Origin: Cordia subcordata
Lineage: Eukaryota > Streptophyta > Magnoliopsida > Boraginales > Cordiaceae
Direction: 5' to 3'
Length of the DNA: 64,000 nucleotides
Assembly (NCBI GenBank): GCA_028554755.1
Contig: JAPTOF010000025.1
Coordinates: 4,885,501 to 4,949,500 of the forward strand
Shown: one piece after another, positions 45,415 through 57,293 of the stretch
Position numbering within the stretch: position 1 is the first letter of the stretch
Layout of the letters: each line of letters starts with the position of its first letter
Program-made: the position numbers and the translations under genes
The notes under the pieces: model-generated
Databases searched by the model: none
Seen by the model: only the letters and a program-made list of their open reading frames with translations
What the model was told of the DNA's origin: nothing

Positions 45415-47490
45415 GTTTGTCTCATGTCCTGTATCAGTTTCTCGAACAGTAGTAGTGTATTGCCGTTTGTTAATTTTATTTATGAATTTCTGTAGAGATT
45501 TTGTTCGAAAGCAAAAAGGAGACAGAAAAGATAATGTCAGTACTCTAGTTTCTTTTCGCAACTGTACTTATTGGACTAATCAGATTTCTTGGCATAATTG
45601 TTCACATATTGATTTCCCTTGTCAAAAATCTATTTGATCTTTTTGAAGAGTGATGATTGCTGCACCACTTGCCACTGGCTTGTGCTCCCACAGGTAGCTG
45701 AATTTTAGGAATCCCAAGCATAAAAGGTAGGGTGCATGTATGGATGCTTTCACTTTGAAGGGGTGTGACCAACCTGAAATCAACAAATCTAGTGATCTTG
45801 GTATTTTATTCCTGTGATGTCGAAAGTTACTGCATTGGGCCCCAGAAATATTTGCTTTGTGTGTCTATTGACTTGTAAAAGTTGGGTAAGCTTTGCTCCA
45901 AAGTAACATTGATTTCAGCACTTATGAGCCATAATTGGTCCCAGTCCCTTTTGGAAAGTTGCAACCTACTCATGAATGAAAATACTTGCCCGTCACATGA
46001 TATTGCATGTCATGTAGGACGCATGTTTATGAAGAAAAGTGGATGTCCATATCAAGATGCACTGCAAATAGAAATCCGTAGAAATTTTACCTATGTTATA
46101 TGTACTATGTTTTACCAATCATGATCATATCAACTGTCCTTAACCCTGGTGTGAGGAGTATTTGATAGCTTTGTCCAATATGACTTTGTAATATAGCATC
46201 CAACAGGGAACAGGAAATTTCAAGAGCGAGAAGATGAAGAAATGTGGCTGACAAATAGGGTTGTTCAGGGGCCTTGTTGATATGTTGGATTGGAGGATTT
46301 TACCAATTTTGCTCCTAATTTTTTCTGCAGGCACTCAAGATGCAGTGTTTTGAACTCATTAAAATTGTTGCTATTTGGCTTCAATGACGACTCATCCCAA
46401 GGCCTAAAGCACTGTACATCTCACTTCTTTTAGAACTTGATTCATCACTTTTAACACTTGATAGAGTCTAGCATAGATCATTTTTCACCACCAATATCAG
46501 TAGAATTCCTCGAAGCTTCTAGAAGAACTCAGATGTTACCTATCATTCATCTTGAAATAAGTAGGGGCCTGATTGGAGTAGATTAGGTATTCTGCGTAGT
46601 GGCCTCGCTATAATTTCCACCAACACATGAATCCTATTTCTGAGAATGTGTTCAGTTGGAAAAGCTTTTGCATTTGAATCGGTATGCATTTCTATGATTG
46701 GGATACCAGAGCAGCAAAACTCAGTTGATCATGTTTTTGTCATTTATTAGTTTGTTTTTAACTTTTGAGATAAATCTAAAATACCCTACATTCTATTGTT
46801 TGAATGCTTAGTCTCTGTCAAAGAACATATGCAGGATCCTCTCTTGAATAGAATATGAAAAATATAGTCTACCTAAACGAGGAATCCTTTGCTTGCTGCT
46901 AACCTCACTTTGATGGACACAGAATAGCGATTGTGGAGCATAGGATGAACTCAACAATTTGCAGGTTTAAATCCTTGTCCTGTAAAATAAGAAGTCATAT
47001 CACTTCACACGAATTTTCGTTCTCTGTTCATTTCCAAGTTTTTCTGCCAGTAAAACTGTATCATTTGCTGGTTTTGTAAGGACCACTCTGTGAAAGGGTT
47101 CTGGGTCGTAATTCATGCGAAGCAGATTGTCACCATATATCATCTTCTTCTCTATTCCAGCTTTGTAAAGTAATCATATTTATACACATTGTTGTGGTCA
47201 TGATATAGCTTCTTTGCTTCACCAATTGTTGTGTACATAGATGTCTGTTCTTTGAAATCATCTTTTTCTTTTCTTTTGGTCGGAAAAGGTGTTACCATTG
47301 ACAACTCAAAGTACAAACGAAATTAGCCAATCCCAGATGGCTGCAAATCAACAAATAACAATTCACCCAACTCTGCTGGGGTATTGCTAATCCAGTCAAT
47401 ATTTAAATGATCATTAGTACTACAGGCCTAGCACCAATTTGCGGGTTTGTTGCAAAAACGATTTGTAAAGAAGACCTGCACGGGAGGAGA
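45415..47490. other. Kinase 3' flank and intergenic DNA
   Basis: No second gene is supported. The first part should hold the kinase 3' UTR. Possible splice signals are present: GTGAGT at 45411 and acceptors ...TTTCTGTAG at 45495 and TTTTTTCTGCAG at 46331. The frame at 45882-46124 has no recognisable domain. Confidence 0.5.
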
Positions 47491-47500
47491 TTTTTTTTTT
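47491..47500 (-). other. Poly(A) tail of the LINE (T-run on plus strand)
   Basis: Ten Ts on the plus strand lie just beyond the LINE 3' UTR, as expected for the tail of a minus-strand LINE. Confidence 0.6.
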
Positions 47501-47650
47501 ATCAGAGAAAAAGAAAATTTTTCATTAGTCAACCGAGAAATTACCTACACCAGTTGAATCAAAAACAAGGAATAGAGCATAAAAAAGTCCCATGAGAGGG
47601 GATTCAACCCAATTAGACGGCAAATTGTCAAGCCTAGCACTTTTAGCTAA

Positions 47651-49059
47651 TTAATTTGTCACCCCATTTGCACTCCTACAAATATGCTTGACCACTACAC
47701 CATTGATTCCTTCAACAAGGCTCCTAGCATCTTGCATAAGGTGACCGATGATCCAGCTAGACGTAGACTTCCCGTTCCAGCTTTCAACAAGCTCCAAGCA
47801 GTCATTTTCCAGGACAATATCAGACATGTTTTCTTCTTTAATCAGCAGACAAGCTTCCCTCATTTCTATCATTTCCGCTTGGATAGCAGTCTCACAGGCA
47901 ACTTTCTTGGCTTTGCCATGAAAAATCCTGCCAAGCTCATCACGACAAACCGTAAGGATCCCAGCCATACCAGTGTTCTCACAAAAGATGCATCACAGTT
48001 TAGTTTAAGCTTCCCAGGATCTAGAGGTGACCATAGATTTTTTTGGGGCTCCACAGGTTCTTTGATCATGAATCCTGCATCCTCGCCTGAGATAGGTTCA
48101 GCACTATTAGGGAAAGGCCCTCCAATCAGCCCATTCATTTCTGTCGCCACTCTTTGACGATTGAAATTGGCACCATCAAATTTAATCCTATTGCTCACCC
48201 CCTAAATCTTCCAACACATGCACATAAGATAAACAATCGCAAATTTTTTGTTATAACCCAACTTCACAGCTTTTTCAAAAGCCCCAAGAAGCCATTTTTC
48301 AAACCTCTCCCCTTTAAGGAATCCCAAGTAGTTTGGAATTGTGAAAAAACCAGCATCTCCTGTTCATCCCACATTCAATCATAAGATGTTCAACCGATTC
48401 CTATTCAGATTTGCACAAATCACAAATAGGAGAAGAAATACATTTCCTACTGATAAGTCTTTTCACTTACAAGTATAGCTCTTCTGCAGCTCTTCCATAA
48501 GAAACTCCTCAACTTACTTGGGGCGTTAGCGTGGCAAATCAGATTCCACACCTTCTTGCGAGTTTGAAAAGATGAACTAGCAGTGGGGGTTGAAACATTC
48601 TCCAAACTAGCAATAGCTCTCCGATAACCACTCTTGATTGTGCACAAGCCATCCTTTGAGAAGGGCCATGCAAATTTATCTGCGCAGTTACTGATAGGGA
48701 TGGGAATTTTCCAGATTTCTTTCCTAAATTCGTCATCAAAGAGTTCGAAGACTTTTTGGATGATGCAATTATCAGGTTTGCAAATGCTTGGCCTCTTGGG
48801 GATCCAATAATTCTTCCAAATGTCAATCTTCCTGCCATCTCCAACTCGCCAGAAGCCATCATTCTTTATCAGTTCTAAGCCTTTCATGAGACTGTCCATA
48901 GCTAGGAACAATTTTTTCTCTTATGAGCATGCCATAGGGCCGTCTTCAGATGATACACACCTTTCAAGACTTTCGCAGCAAAAGAAGAAGGATTTTCAGT
49001 GAGCTTTTACACTTGTCCTGCAATCATGGCAATGCTCATGTTCTGAAAGTCGCGAAATC
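47651..49059 (-). pseudogene. LINE ORF2 C-terminus: zinc-binding RT tail and RNase H
   Basis: The minus frame 48911-48447 reads FWRVGDGRKIDIWKNYWIPK, KEIWKIPIPISNCADKFAW, CTIKSGYRRA and KVWNLICHANAPSKLRSFLW. This is the zf-RVT region of plant L1-like elements. Frames 48198-47869 and 47968-47651 give the RNase H tail: KLKLNCDASFV, AIQAEMIEMREACLL, DIVLENDCLELV and WIIGHLMQDA. Catalytic-type Asp/Glu residues can be seen, but a frameshift splits the domain. It joins the RT block at 50716 once the solo LTR at 49065-50710 is removed. Confidence 0.88.
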
Positions 49060-49064
49060 CCAAA
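49060..49064. repeat. Target-site duplication of solo LTR in LINE
   Basis: CCAAA here matches CCAAA at 50711-50715 exactly. Confidence 0.9.
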
Positions 49065-50710
49065 TGATAGTGTTCGAGTTTTACACCCGTAAGTATACGG
49101 ATCGTTCGTGGTATAACAGATTCGAATGCAGGTATCGTCTCCACAGGGAAACTATCTTAGTTTGGTCTCTATGTGGTTGGGTGCCTAAAACTAGCTACGT
49201 GCAAGATATTCTTTCTTTAGGATGGAAGGGAGCCCAGGAAAAAAAGAAATAAAACCTAAGCTATGAAGGAACTTAAGGGTGCAAGCTAATGACGGAAACC
49301 TAACAAGGAAGAAAGGGACCTAGGACGATTGCGTTGCAACTAGATTCAGGCTGTGTTAGCAGATTAGGTCTATCTATGGCTCGAGACTTCTATTCCCGTT
49401 GTGTTGATTAGGGGTCTCCTAACAAATACTAATGGTTCAATCCGTTAGTTGGGTTTAAAGCTAAGGGCCAATCCTTCCTAGCCTACGCAATCCATGCTTA
49501 GAATTTATCCTTTTGGCTGGGTTTAAAGCCAAGGACTAGCACTTAAACACTAGGTGACATTAAGGCTTGATTAACCAACACTAACTTTGGTGAGGAATAC
49601 TCTAGTCTAGGTTAACTTATCCACTTGGCTGAGTTTAAAGCCAAGGACTAACACCTAAATTCAACTAAGCAAAGCATGTAACCTATTAGCTGGATTTAAA
49701 GCTAAAGCCTACTCTACTAAGCAAAGCCATGAATTAAGCACAATCACATCACCATATAAGTAGATAAGAGCATTTAAAGCACAAATATCACATGCAAGTT
49801 CACTTAGGCATTTTAACAAACACATAGACATGTTTGATTTTTAATACATAGACATACTAAATCATGCCATGGATTTATGTAAACAAACATGTATTAAGAG
49901 CCAAAGATACACGCAAATCCTGTATTCAAAGCCCTAATCTAATATACAACATCAATCAACCCAAGAATTAACTCAATTACAAAGCATATTTACAAGAATA
50001 AGAAAACGAATAAGGAACTCCCCTTTAAACCCTTGCTCAAATCCAAAGCAAAATCCTTCAATCTCTTGTTACAAGCTTCAATCCTTGCTTAGTTTGGTAT
50101 GGCATAGTGGTTTTAGGTGTTTGGTGAAGCTGATAGAAGGATTGGGTTTATTAGAGTTTTAAGAAAATAAAATCCTCCCCTACAAATGAGCTAAAACGAG
50201 TTTTAAATAGGCCTTCAGCACAGTTACCAGAAGACCTAACCAGTCAACCGGTACTAGGCATTACTCAGTCGGTACTTTTGATGAAGCTTCTAGAACTACT
50301 AGAAAAGTGTACGGAAGATACTACCAGTTGACCGGTATTGGAATGGGGGGTCGACCTGTAGTAGCATATCTTCTTTTTTTTTGGCTCCGTTTTCACTTCT
50401 GTTTTCTTTGATACTTCCTTCTTGGCCTCATGCATCATCTAGCATACTCGAATACTATTCCGAAACATCAAATCTTCATCAATATTCTTCCAAAATTCTT
50501 TATTTAATCTCAAGCATCAACTTCATCCAAAATGCACCTTTGTCATGTAATTAGTGCACTTAGTGTAGCATTTATGTAATTATTCACTCTATGCATAACT
50601 ATTAACAAATATGCATAAACTCTATACTAAATGCACACAAATGAGCTTTAAAACACCCTAAGAAATGTAAGCAAATACTATATACAAACATACACAACTC
50701 ACACACGTCA
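49065..50710 (-). mobile_element. Gypsy solo LTR inserted in the LINE
   Basis: A 1646-bp solo LTR in minus orientation. On the minus strand it starts TGACGTGTGTGAGTTG (50710) and ends CGAACACTATCA (49065), with 5-bp duplications CCAAA on both sides. Its start, hairpin array, TATA zone (CTATTTAAAAC, about 50201-50211) and end motif match the plus-strand solo LTR at 57003-58569. It carries one perfect GGTCGACC (50349-50356) and decayed copies at about 50238-50340. It has no internal region or coding sequence, so it arose by LTR-LTR recombination. Confidence 0.93.
49445..49705 (-). promoter_or_regulatory. Four-hairpin array in the solo LTR (LINE copy)
   Basis: Four 20-nt hairpins at 49445-49464, 49513-49532, 49625-49644 and 49686-49705. 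On the sense (minus) strand each is TTRGCT, then TTAAANYC, then a complementary half (AGCYAA in three, AACTAA in one). Their start spacings are 68, 112 and 61 nt, the mirror of the plus-strand LTR at 57915-58175. They lie downstream of the TATA zone, so in the transcribed leader. Confidence 0.85.
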
Positions 50711-50715
50711 CCAAA

Positions 50716-52300
50716 CCTCCTCTGATTTTAGGCTTAGCTATTGCCTTCCAGGCAAGCCAATGTATTTTATCCTTTCCTTGGGTGGCCTACCAGAAATTAA
50801 CCACTGCAGCACTTAATGTTTTAATAGAAAGTCTTTAGGAGTAGAAATAAGTTCATAGCATTAGAGGGAATAGATTGAAGAACAGATTTAATAAGGACTT
50901 CTTTACCTCCATCAGATAGGAATTTATTCTTCCAAGATTGAGGTTTTCTTTGCAATCTATCCGTAATCCAGGCCACCAACTTCAACTTTGATTTGTCCAA
51001 TCCAACGACAGTCCTAGATATTTCCCTAAGCTTGCTGATTTTTTTTACATTAAGAATGGAGCAAATCATATTTTTCACCTCTACCTTAGTTCCTTTGCTA
51101 ATGGAATTTTGAAAGTTGATAGCTTGCCCCAAAGTGAAGCAATAATGGTAGATGGCATCTTTGAGGACCAGAGCTTTATTGGTCGTAGCTATCAAGAAGA
51201 AAAGTGTCATCAACAAAAAGTAAATAAGACAACAGCAGGCAATCTTTTGCGAGCTTTAAACCTTTAAGGCTATTTGCATCCAAATGGTGTTGAATAAGAG
51301 TAGATAAAGCCTCTGTTAGGAAAGCAAATAAGAAAGAAGAAATGGGATCTGTTAGTCGTAGGCCACGTCTAGGTATTAATGAGGGGAGGGGTTTACTATT
51401 AAAGACAATCATATAGGAAATGGCAGAAACACAGTCCATAATGATCTTCACCCATCTTTCATGGAACCCCAATTTGAGGAGCAGTGCTTGTAAGAAATCC
51501 CATTCTACGAAATCATAAGGCTTTCTCATATCAAGCTTTAAGACTGCATAATGAATTCTAGATTTCCTTTTCTTTCTAATAAAGTTTGCCACTTCCTGAG
51601 CAACCACAATATTGTCCTAAATCCTCCTTCCATGAATAAAGGCTGATTGATTTTGAGAAATTAGTCCATCCATTTGATCCTTGAGGTGCATGGTGTAAAT
51701 TCTTGACACAATTTTGTTGACAAAGTTCGCAAAACTTATAGGACGAAATTGTGAGATATCTTCTAGGTGAGTAACTTTGAGAAAAAGAGCAACGAGAGTT
51801 TCATTTATATCTCCGCTGATCGACCTTGCTAGATAAGCTTCTCACTAATATCTTTCCAATACTTTGATAGTAAAGTCCAGGAAACCATCAGGCCCAAGTG
51901 CCTTCGTGTTACCCATGCTCCAAACTATGGCTTTAACTTTCTCACGAGTAAGGGGATAAACTAATTTATTGTTGATATCCTCTGAGACAATTGGCCTTAT
52001 GTACTATAGCGCTTTATCAAAATTTCTCGGGCCAACGACTCATAAATCTTGTTAAAATATGTTTGAATCAAGTTTTTTAAGCTCTTCTTTGTTCTCAACC
52101 CATTCGTCCTGCTCATTCTTTAACTTAAGAATACAATTCCTTGATCTCTTTTATAGAATAGAGGCGTGAAAGAATTTTGAATTACGATCACCCCACTTTA
52201 GCCACTTAATTCTGGACCTCATAAGCCAAAATTTCTCTTCAAAGCTCTAGAGTTGGTTAATTTCATCCACAATGGCTTTCATTTCTTGCTTGTCCCGTTC
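50716..52300 (-). pseudogene. LINE ORF2: reverse transcriptase
   Basis: The minus strand from about 52300 reads [13 protein letters not shown], then PLTREKVKAIVWSM and KALGPDGF, then FRPISFANFVNKIVSRI, then HYAVLKLDMRKPYDFVEWDF (51607 on), RRGLRLTDPISSFLFAFL and LLFVDDTFLL. The last is the F-x-D-D catalytic box with a V. After a frameshift near 51200 comes LREISRTVVGLDKSKLKLVA and KFLSDGGKEVLIKSV. Several stops make it inactive. It belongs with the endonuclease at 52686-53220 and the tail at 47651-49059. Confidence 0.9.
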
Positions 52301-52685
52301 ACTCAATCCTTAATCTTGAAATTCAGCCAGTCTAGTTTTCAGAAGCTCAATTTTTTCTTGGGTCCACCTATTAGTCCTTTCAATAGCTGCCAAGAATAAT
52401 GTTCCTCCTTTGAATGAGTTTGACACCTTTTTTTCCTACAGCCTCAAGTTCCAAGCCCTTCTAAGTCTTTGATTACAACTTTAGATCTTTGGCCAGAAAG
52501 CTTCAAATTTGAAATTTCTTTCTTTAGATCTTGACTCATCATTAAGCTTCACTACTAACGGGGAATGATTAGACATAATAGCCAGAAGAATATTAACCTA
52601 AGCTTTCAAATATTTCTCCTTTCAATCAAAATTATAGCAAGCTCTGTCTAAATGTTCCCTAACCAGGTGTTGACCATGCCTCCTA

Positions 52686-53220
52686 TTATTCCATGTGAAA
52701 AAAAAACCCCTTCGCTTCTAAGTCCAGCATCTCTATCTTCTCCAAGAAAGAGTTAAATAAGGTTAGATTCCTCTTAGCTTTATACCTTATGCCCATTTTT
52801 TTAGCATTAGAAGAAATATCGTCGAAATCCCCAATTATCATGTAAGGACCGTTTAGCTGCTCTCCCATAGAACTGATATCTCTCCACAAGTTTTGCCTAT
52901 CCTTATAAATCGGATTCCTACAAATCAGCATGAACCACCACCCATCCTTACCAGTAACCCAATAGTGGATAAAGTTTTTATCCACCAAGTCAACTTTGAT
53001 ATGAAACTCAGAGTTTTGCATTACAAGTAAACCTCTAGACTTCCCATAAGTAGGAAATCCACCCAATTATCAAAACCACCTAATAGCAAAGCGAGGCACC
53101 TTATTACTTTTTAGTTTCATATTAATGAGACGAACTATAGAGGAAGGATGACTAAAAATAATGTCTTTCAAGCTTCTTCTTGTCAAGGAGGCCCTCATTC
53201 CTTGACAATCTAGTAGAGAA
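52686..53220 (-). pseudogene. LINE ORF2: apurinic-type endonuclease
   Basis: The minus frame 53066-52686 has GGFPTYGKSRGLLVMQ, DLVDKNFIHYWV, MLICRNPIYKDRQNLW, GPYMIIGDFDDIS and KIEMLDLEAKGFFF. The GDFD motif is the GDFN-type active-site segment of the endonuclease/exonuclease/phosphatase fold. Just upstream (about 53220-53110) is the N-terminal DCQGMRASLTRRSLKDIIF, matching the usual NCQGLGNP...LK start. The copia element at 53253 sits at or just beyond its 5' edge. Confidence 0.88.
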
Positions 53221-53252
53221 GACTCATGGCTCTATTGGAGACAAATTTAGGT

Positions 53253-54540
53253 TGTTAGCTAAATATTCATTATTGATTTTGATGATGAAAATATATATAT
53301 GCGTTATTTAACTAAATAGCTTCTTGTGAAAATGAGATGTCATCAATATGAAGCTTGGAAAGATATGAAGATGTGCAAAAAGGTTATTTGAAGAAGAGAA
53401 AAGATGAAAAGGCATAAGGAGGAGAAGAGAAGACATAAGGGGTGCCGGATTTATTTTTCTTCTTGATCTTTTTGTGAAATGCCTATATATTGTGTGGACT
53501 TGGCTCAAAATATTTTTCTTTGTCATTGGAAAAAATTTTCAAGTCTTACACTTTTGAAAATAACATATGCACAAATGTATTTGAATGCACACATTGAGAT
53601 AAAATAAGTTTTTGGAGTGTTTTTATTCACAACATGCATTTACATAGTTATTCAAAATAACTTGGAGTTGTGAAAATGCACTTGAATTTGTTTTTCTGCA
53701 AAATTTAGCTTTTCTTCACATTCGGTGGCGGACCCAGTAGGTCGACCTGACCGGTGGTCGCCGCCTAATCAGAGGTGAAGGAAAAGCTGGACCCCTAGCC
53801 GGCCGACCGCTAAGGCGTCCGACCTAGTCGAGAAGGAGAAGGGCAAGTCGGACGACCAAGCGGTCGGCCGACCGGTGAACGGGATCGTAATAAATGCACT
53901 AGCCGCTTATTACCGCTAAAATCTTCATCCTTCTTCACCTACCAAATCCCTATCCCCCAAATCTCTTTAAATACTCATTCAAATACACTTTCTAAACATC
54001 AATTGAAGTGTGCAAAAGCTTTTATCATCATTCAATACTTCTTGAGCCATTCTTGCAATATATTGAGCTTTCAAGAGCTTATTATTTTCTCTTCTTGAGG
54101 AAATTTTCAGATCCAATCTCTTTTCATTCTTGAGTATTCACACTTTGAGAGCTTTATTCATTGTGAGATATATCCATTGTAGCTTGTAAAAGTGTGAGAA
54201 AATCCTATAGAGAAAGTCTCTTGGGTTCTTTGAAGTGAGACTTCAAAGAGGTTGTAAAAATCTTGGTTTGTGCTTCACCAAGTTTTGAAGAAGCATTTTA
54301 GTGGAGATCCTTGAAGTCCTAAGGGGAGATTCCTTGGGCGGTGGACGTAGACTTGGCCGAACCACCTAAAAATCATTTGTCTCTCTTCTCTTTGCTTTTA
54401 ATTTCATTCTTATTACCTTGCTTATATAGTGTTTGATATATTGCTTGTTAGAGTTGTAAATTTTCTGTAAATTTTAAAAACGAAAATTAGTATTAATATC
54501 TTAATTCACCCCCCCCCCTCTTAAGATATTTGTACCCACA
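53253..54540 (+). mobile_element. 5' LTR of the Sirevirus-like copia element
   Basis: 1288 bp, starting TGTTAGCTAAAT and ending TGTACCCACA two bases before the primer-binding site. Left flank is TAGGT (53248-53252); the right flank is outside the window. It matches the 3' LTR start at 63139 almost base for base, except in a GC-rich block (53722-53925) that differs by many short indels. A TATA-like TTTAAATA is at 53966-53973. An 11-C run lies near the end (about 54508-54518). Confidence 0.95.
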
Positions 54541-54542
54541 AT

Positions 54543-54554
54543 TGGTATCAGAGC
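54543..54554 (+). promoter_or_regulatory. Primer-binding site, initiator tRNA-Met type
   Basis: TGGTATCAGAGC, the standard plant copia primer-binding site, two bases after the LTR end. Confidence 0.97.
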
Positions 54555-54601
54555 TAGGGTTCTACATCATAGTTTAACAACTAGTAGAATTTATTGCAAA
54601 T

Positions 54602-55618
54602 ATGGAGGGAATTTCTATTAAACAAGCACCCCCTTTTGATGGAACTAATTATGCATTTTGGAAAATGAGAATGAAAGTGTTTATACAATCACATGATTAT
54701 AAAGCTTGGAAAATCATAGAAAATGGGCCTACCTTACCTACAAAATTAGAAGGCAATAGGAGAATACCTAAACCTGAAAGTGAATGGAATGATGAAGATA
54801 TAAAATTATTTGAGTTAAATCAAAAGGCTTTACATTATTTATTTAATGCTATGAATGCCACTGAATTTGCTAGAGTAATGGGTTGTACTTCAGCTAAAGA
54901 GCTTTGGGATCAATTAGAAGTAACTTATGAAGGAACAAGCCAAGTAAAAGAATCTAGGATTGCTATGCTTGTACATAAATATGAATTATTCAAAATGCTT
55001 CCAAATGAAAATGTTGAACAAATGTTTTCTAGATTTGTTGAAATTACTAATGGTTTGAAAGCTCTTGGTAAAGATTATTCTAATGTAGAGAAAGTAAGGA
55101 AAGTACTAAGGAGCTTGCCATCATCATGGCAACCAAAAGTCACAGCAATAAAGGAAGCAAAGGACTTGAACATATTAGAGCTCAATGAGCTCATTGGGTC
55201 ACTCATGACTCATGAGCTAGAGATAAAAGATCATGAAGAAGAAGAAAGCAAAACAAAGAAGTCCATTGCTCTAGTTGCATCAAGATTTTCATCAAGTGAC
55301 GATGAAGAAGAAGATGAGGACCCGTAAGATGAGGAGATTGCACTTCTTGCCCGAAATTTCAAAAAATTTATGAAATTTAGAAAGATGAGAAAGGGGGCCT
55401 TTTCAAGCAACTCAAATTGGAAGAAGAAAGGAAAAGATGGTAAAGAGCTCAAAAAGATGAAAGATGCCAAGGATGAAATAAAGTGCTTCAATTGCAACAA
55501 GGCAGGACATATAAAAGCAAATTGTCCTAGGCTTTCAAAAAAGAAGGAAAGAGAAGCGCTCAAAGCTACATGGGACTTCTCCGAAACCGAAGAAGTGAGG
55601 AAGAGCATCATGAGGTAG
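54602..55618 (+). pseudogene. Sirevirus-like copia: gag (capsid and first zinc knuckle)
   Basis: Starts MEGISIKQAPPFDGTNYAFW 48 bp after the primer-binding site. It contains the UBN2-type gag core (LHYLFNAMNATEFARVM, AKELWDQLEVTYEG, LKALGKDYSNVEKVRKVLRS, LPSSWQPKVTAIKEAKDL). It then has an acidic SSSDDEEEDED stretch, one in-frame TAA (55325-55327), and in the same frame LLARNFKKFMKFRKMRKG, then the zinc knuckle CFNCNKAGHIKANC (55484-55525). A frameshift near 55590 moves the remainder to the next ORF. The layout matches SIRE/Maximus gag. Confidence 0.9.
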
Positions 55619-56268
55619 CAAATTTTTGCCTCATGGCCAATGAGGATGAGGTACTATCTTCACCATCTTTATCTATTTACTATTCATCTAGTGAAGAGGA
55701 GAAAGATGAACATAGTTTTGAGGAACTAAAAGACGCGTTTGCTAAATTACATGATGACCTATCCTTAGCTTTGGCTAAAAACAAGCAAATGCATAAGAGT
55801 TTGAAACTTGTTCAAAATGAAAAAGAAATTTTTGAAAAGAAAAATGTTTCTCTTATTGAAAAAATAGATATCTTAGAAAAAGAAAATGATTCATATGCTC
55901 AAGATTTTGTAAAGATTGAAAAAGAAGTCAAAGATTTAAAGAAGAAAAATGAGAATTTGAATAAAATTGTTCAAAAATTTACAAATGGGAAAGAAAACTT
56001 TGAAAAACTTCTTGGAAGTCAAAAAATGTCTTTTGATAAAAGTGGTATTGGGTATAAACCTAATATTAATCAAAAGTATTTCAAAACCTATTTTGTCAAA
56101 GCTTCTACTTCTTCATCCCTCTCTTCACCAAAGACAAATGTTATTTGTACTTATTGTGAAAAGAAAGGACATGTATCCACTCATTGTTATTACAAGAAAA
56201 TTCGTGATAGAGGATCACATGTTCCATATTGGCAAAGACCAAAATGGGTTGTGAAAAACAAAAATTAA
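55570..56268 (+). pseudogene. Sirevirus-like copia: gag C-terminal coiled coil and second zinc knuckle
   Basis: This continues gag in another frame. A Ser/Glu-rich segment is followed by a long Lys/Glu coiled coil (KKNVSLIEKIDILEKENDSY, KEVKDLKKKNENLNKIVQKF), then CTYCEKKGHVSTHCYYKK, a second CX2CX4HX4C knuckle (56146-56187), and the end WQRPKWVVKNKN. Long coiled coils after the knuckle are usual in Sirevirus gag. Confidence 0.85.
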
Positions 56269-57002
56269 ACTAACGCCAAGGACCCAAGGTGTTGGGGACC
56301 CCAAAATAAAGAATTGCATTTGAATTTCATGTGTGTAGGTATGCAATTCAAGCAAAATAAGATGGATCTTGGATAGTGATTGTTCCAAGCACATGACGGG
56401 GAACTCTTAACTTTTTTACAAACTAAAAAGGATAAAAGGAGGAGATGTCACCTTTGGGGACAATAGCAAAGGGAAATTTATTGGAAAAGGAAGCATTGGT
56501 AATGAAAATTCTCTTACTATACATAATGTCCTACTTGTAGAAGGTCTAAAATTTAATCTACTTAGCATTAGTCAATAATGTGACAAAGGTCATAAAGTCA
56601 TTTTTCAATCCTCTAAGTGTCTTGTCTATGAATGTGGAAATGAAAATGTATTATTTATAGCCAAGAGAAATGAAAATATTTACATTGTTGAAATTGATCA
56701 ACGTACATGTCAACATGTTAAATGTCTATCTGTTGTGCATGATAATACTTGGTTATGGCATAGAAGACTAGGACATGCTAGCATCAGCTTATTGAATGAT
56801 TTATCAAAGCATGATCTAGTTAGAGACCTTCCAAAATTAAAATTTGAAAAAGATAAAATTTGTGATGCTTGCCAACTAGGAAAACAACATAAAACATCCT
56901 TCAAATCCCTAAATAAAGTTTCAACAAATAGAGCATTACAACTACTACATATGGATTTGTTTGGACCCATTGATGTAGCAAGCTTAGGAGGATCTAGGTA
57001 TG
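56269..57002 (+). pseudogene. Sirevirus-like copia: protease and start of integrase
   Basis: At about 56363-56410 the plus strand reads WILDSDCSKHMTGNS, the copia protease active site with DSD in place of DSG, followed by stops. FGDNSKGKFIGKGSIG and HNVLLVEGLKFNLLSISQ follow. The integrase zinc domain is WLWHRRLGHASISLLNDL ... KICDACQLGKQHKTSF (H-H-C-C), then LLHMDLFGPIDVASLGGSRY with the first catalytic Asp (56954-56956). The frame is cut at 57002 by the gypsy solo LTR. Confidence 0.88.
56998..57002. repeat. Target-site duplication of solo LTR in copia integrase
   Basis: GTATG here matches GTATG at 58570-58574; removing the insert and one copy restores a continuous integrase reading across the site. 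Confidence 0.95.
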
Positions 57003-57293
57003 TGATGTGTGTCATTTATGCATGTTTGCATCTAGTTTTTGCATGCATATTTAAGGGTGTTCAGAGCATAATTGAGTGCGCTTAGTATAAAGTTTATGTA
57101 TATTTGTTAATATTCGTACTTAATGTATTTAGGTGCATAAATACTATACTAAGTGTTATATTCCATGTTTTAGGAGTGTTTTGGAAGGGTTCAAGCGTAT
57201 ACGAGGAAGAAATGAGCTAACGGATGAAGACCGAAAGAAAAGGAATAAAGAAGAGAGCATTCTGATCCAGTTGGTCGGCTTAGATGCAGAGCC

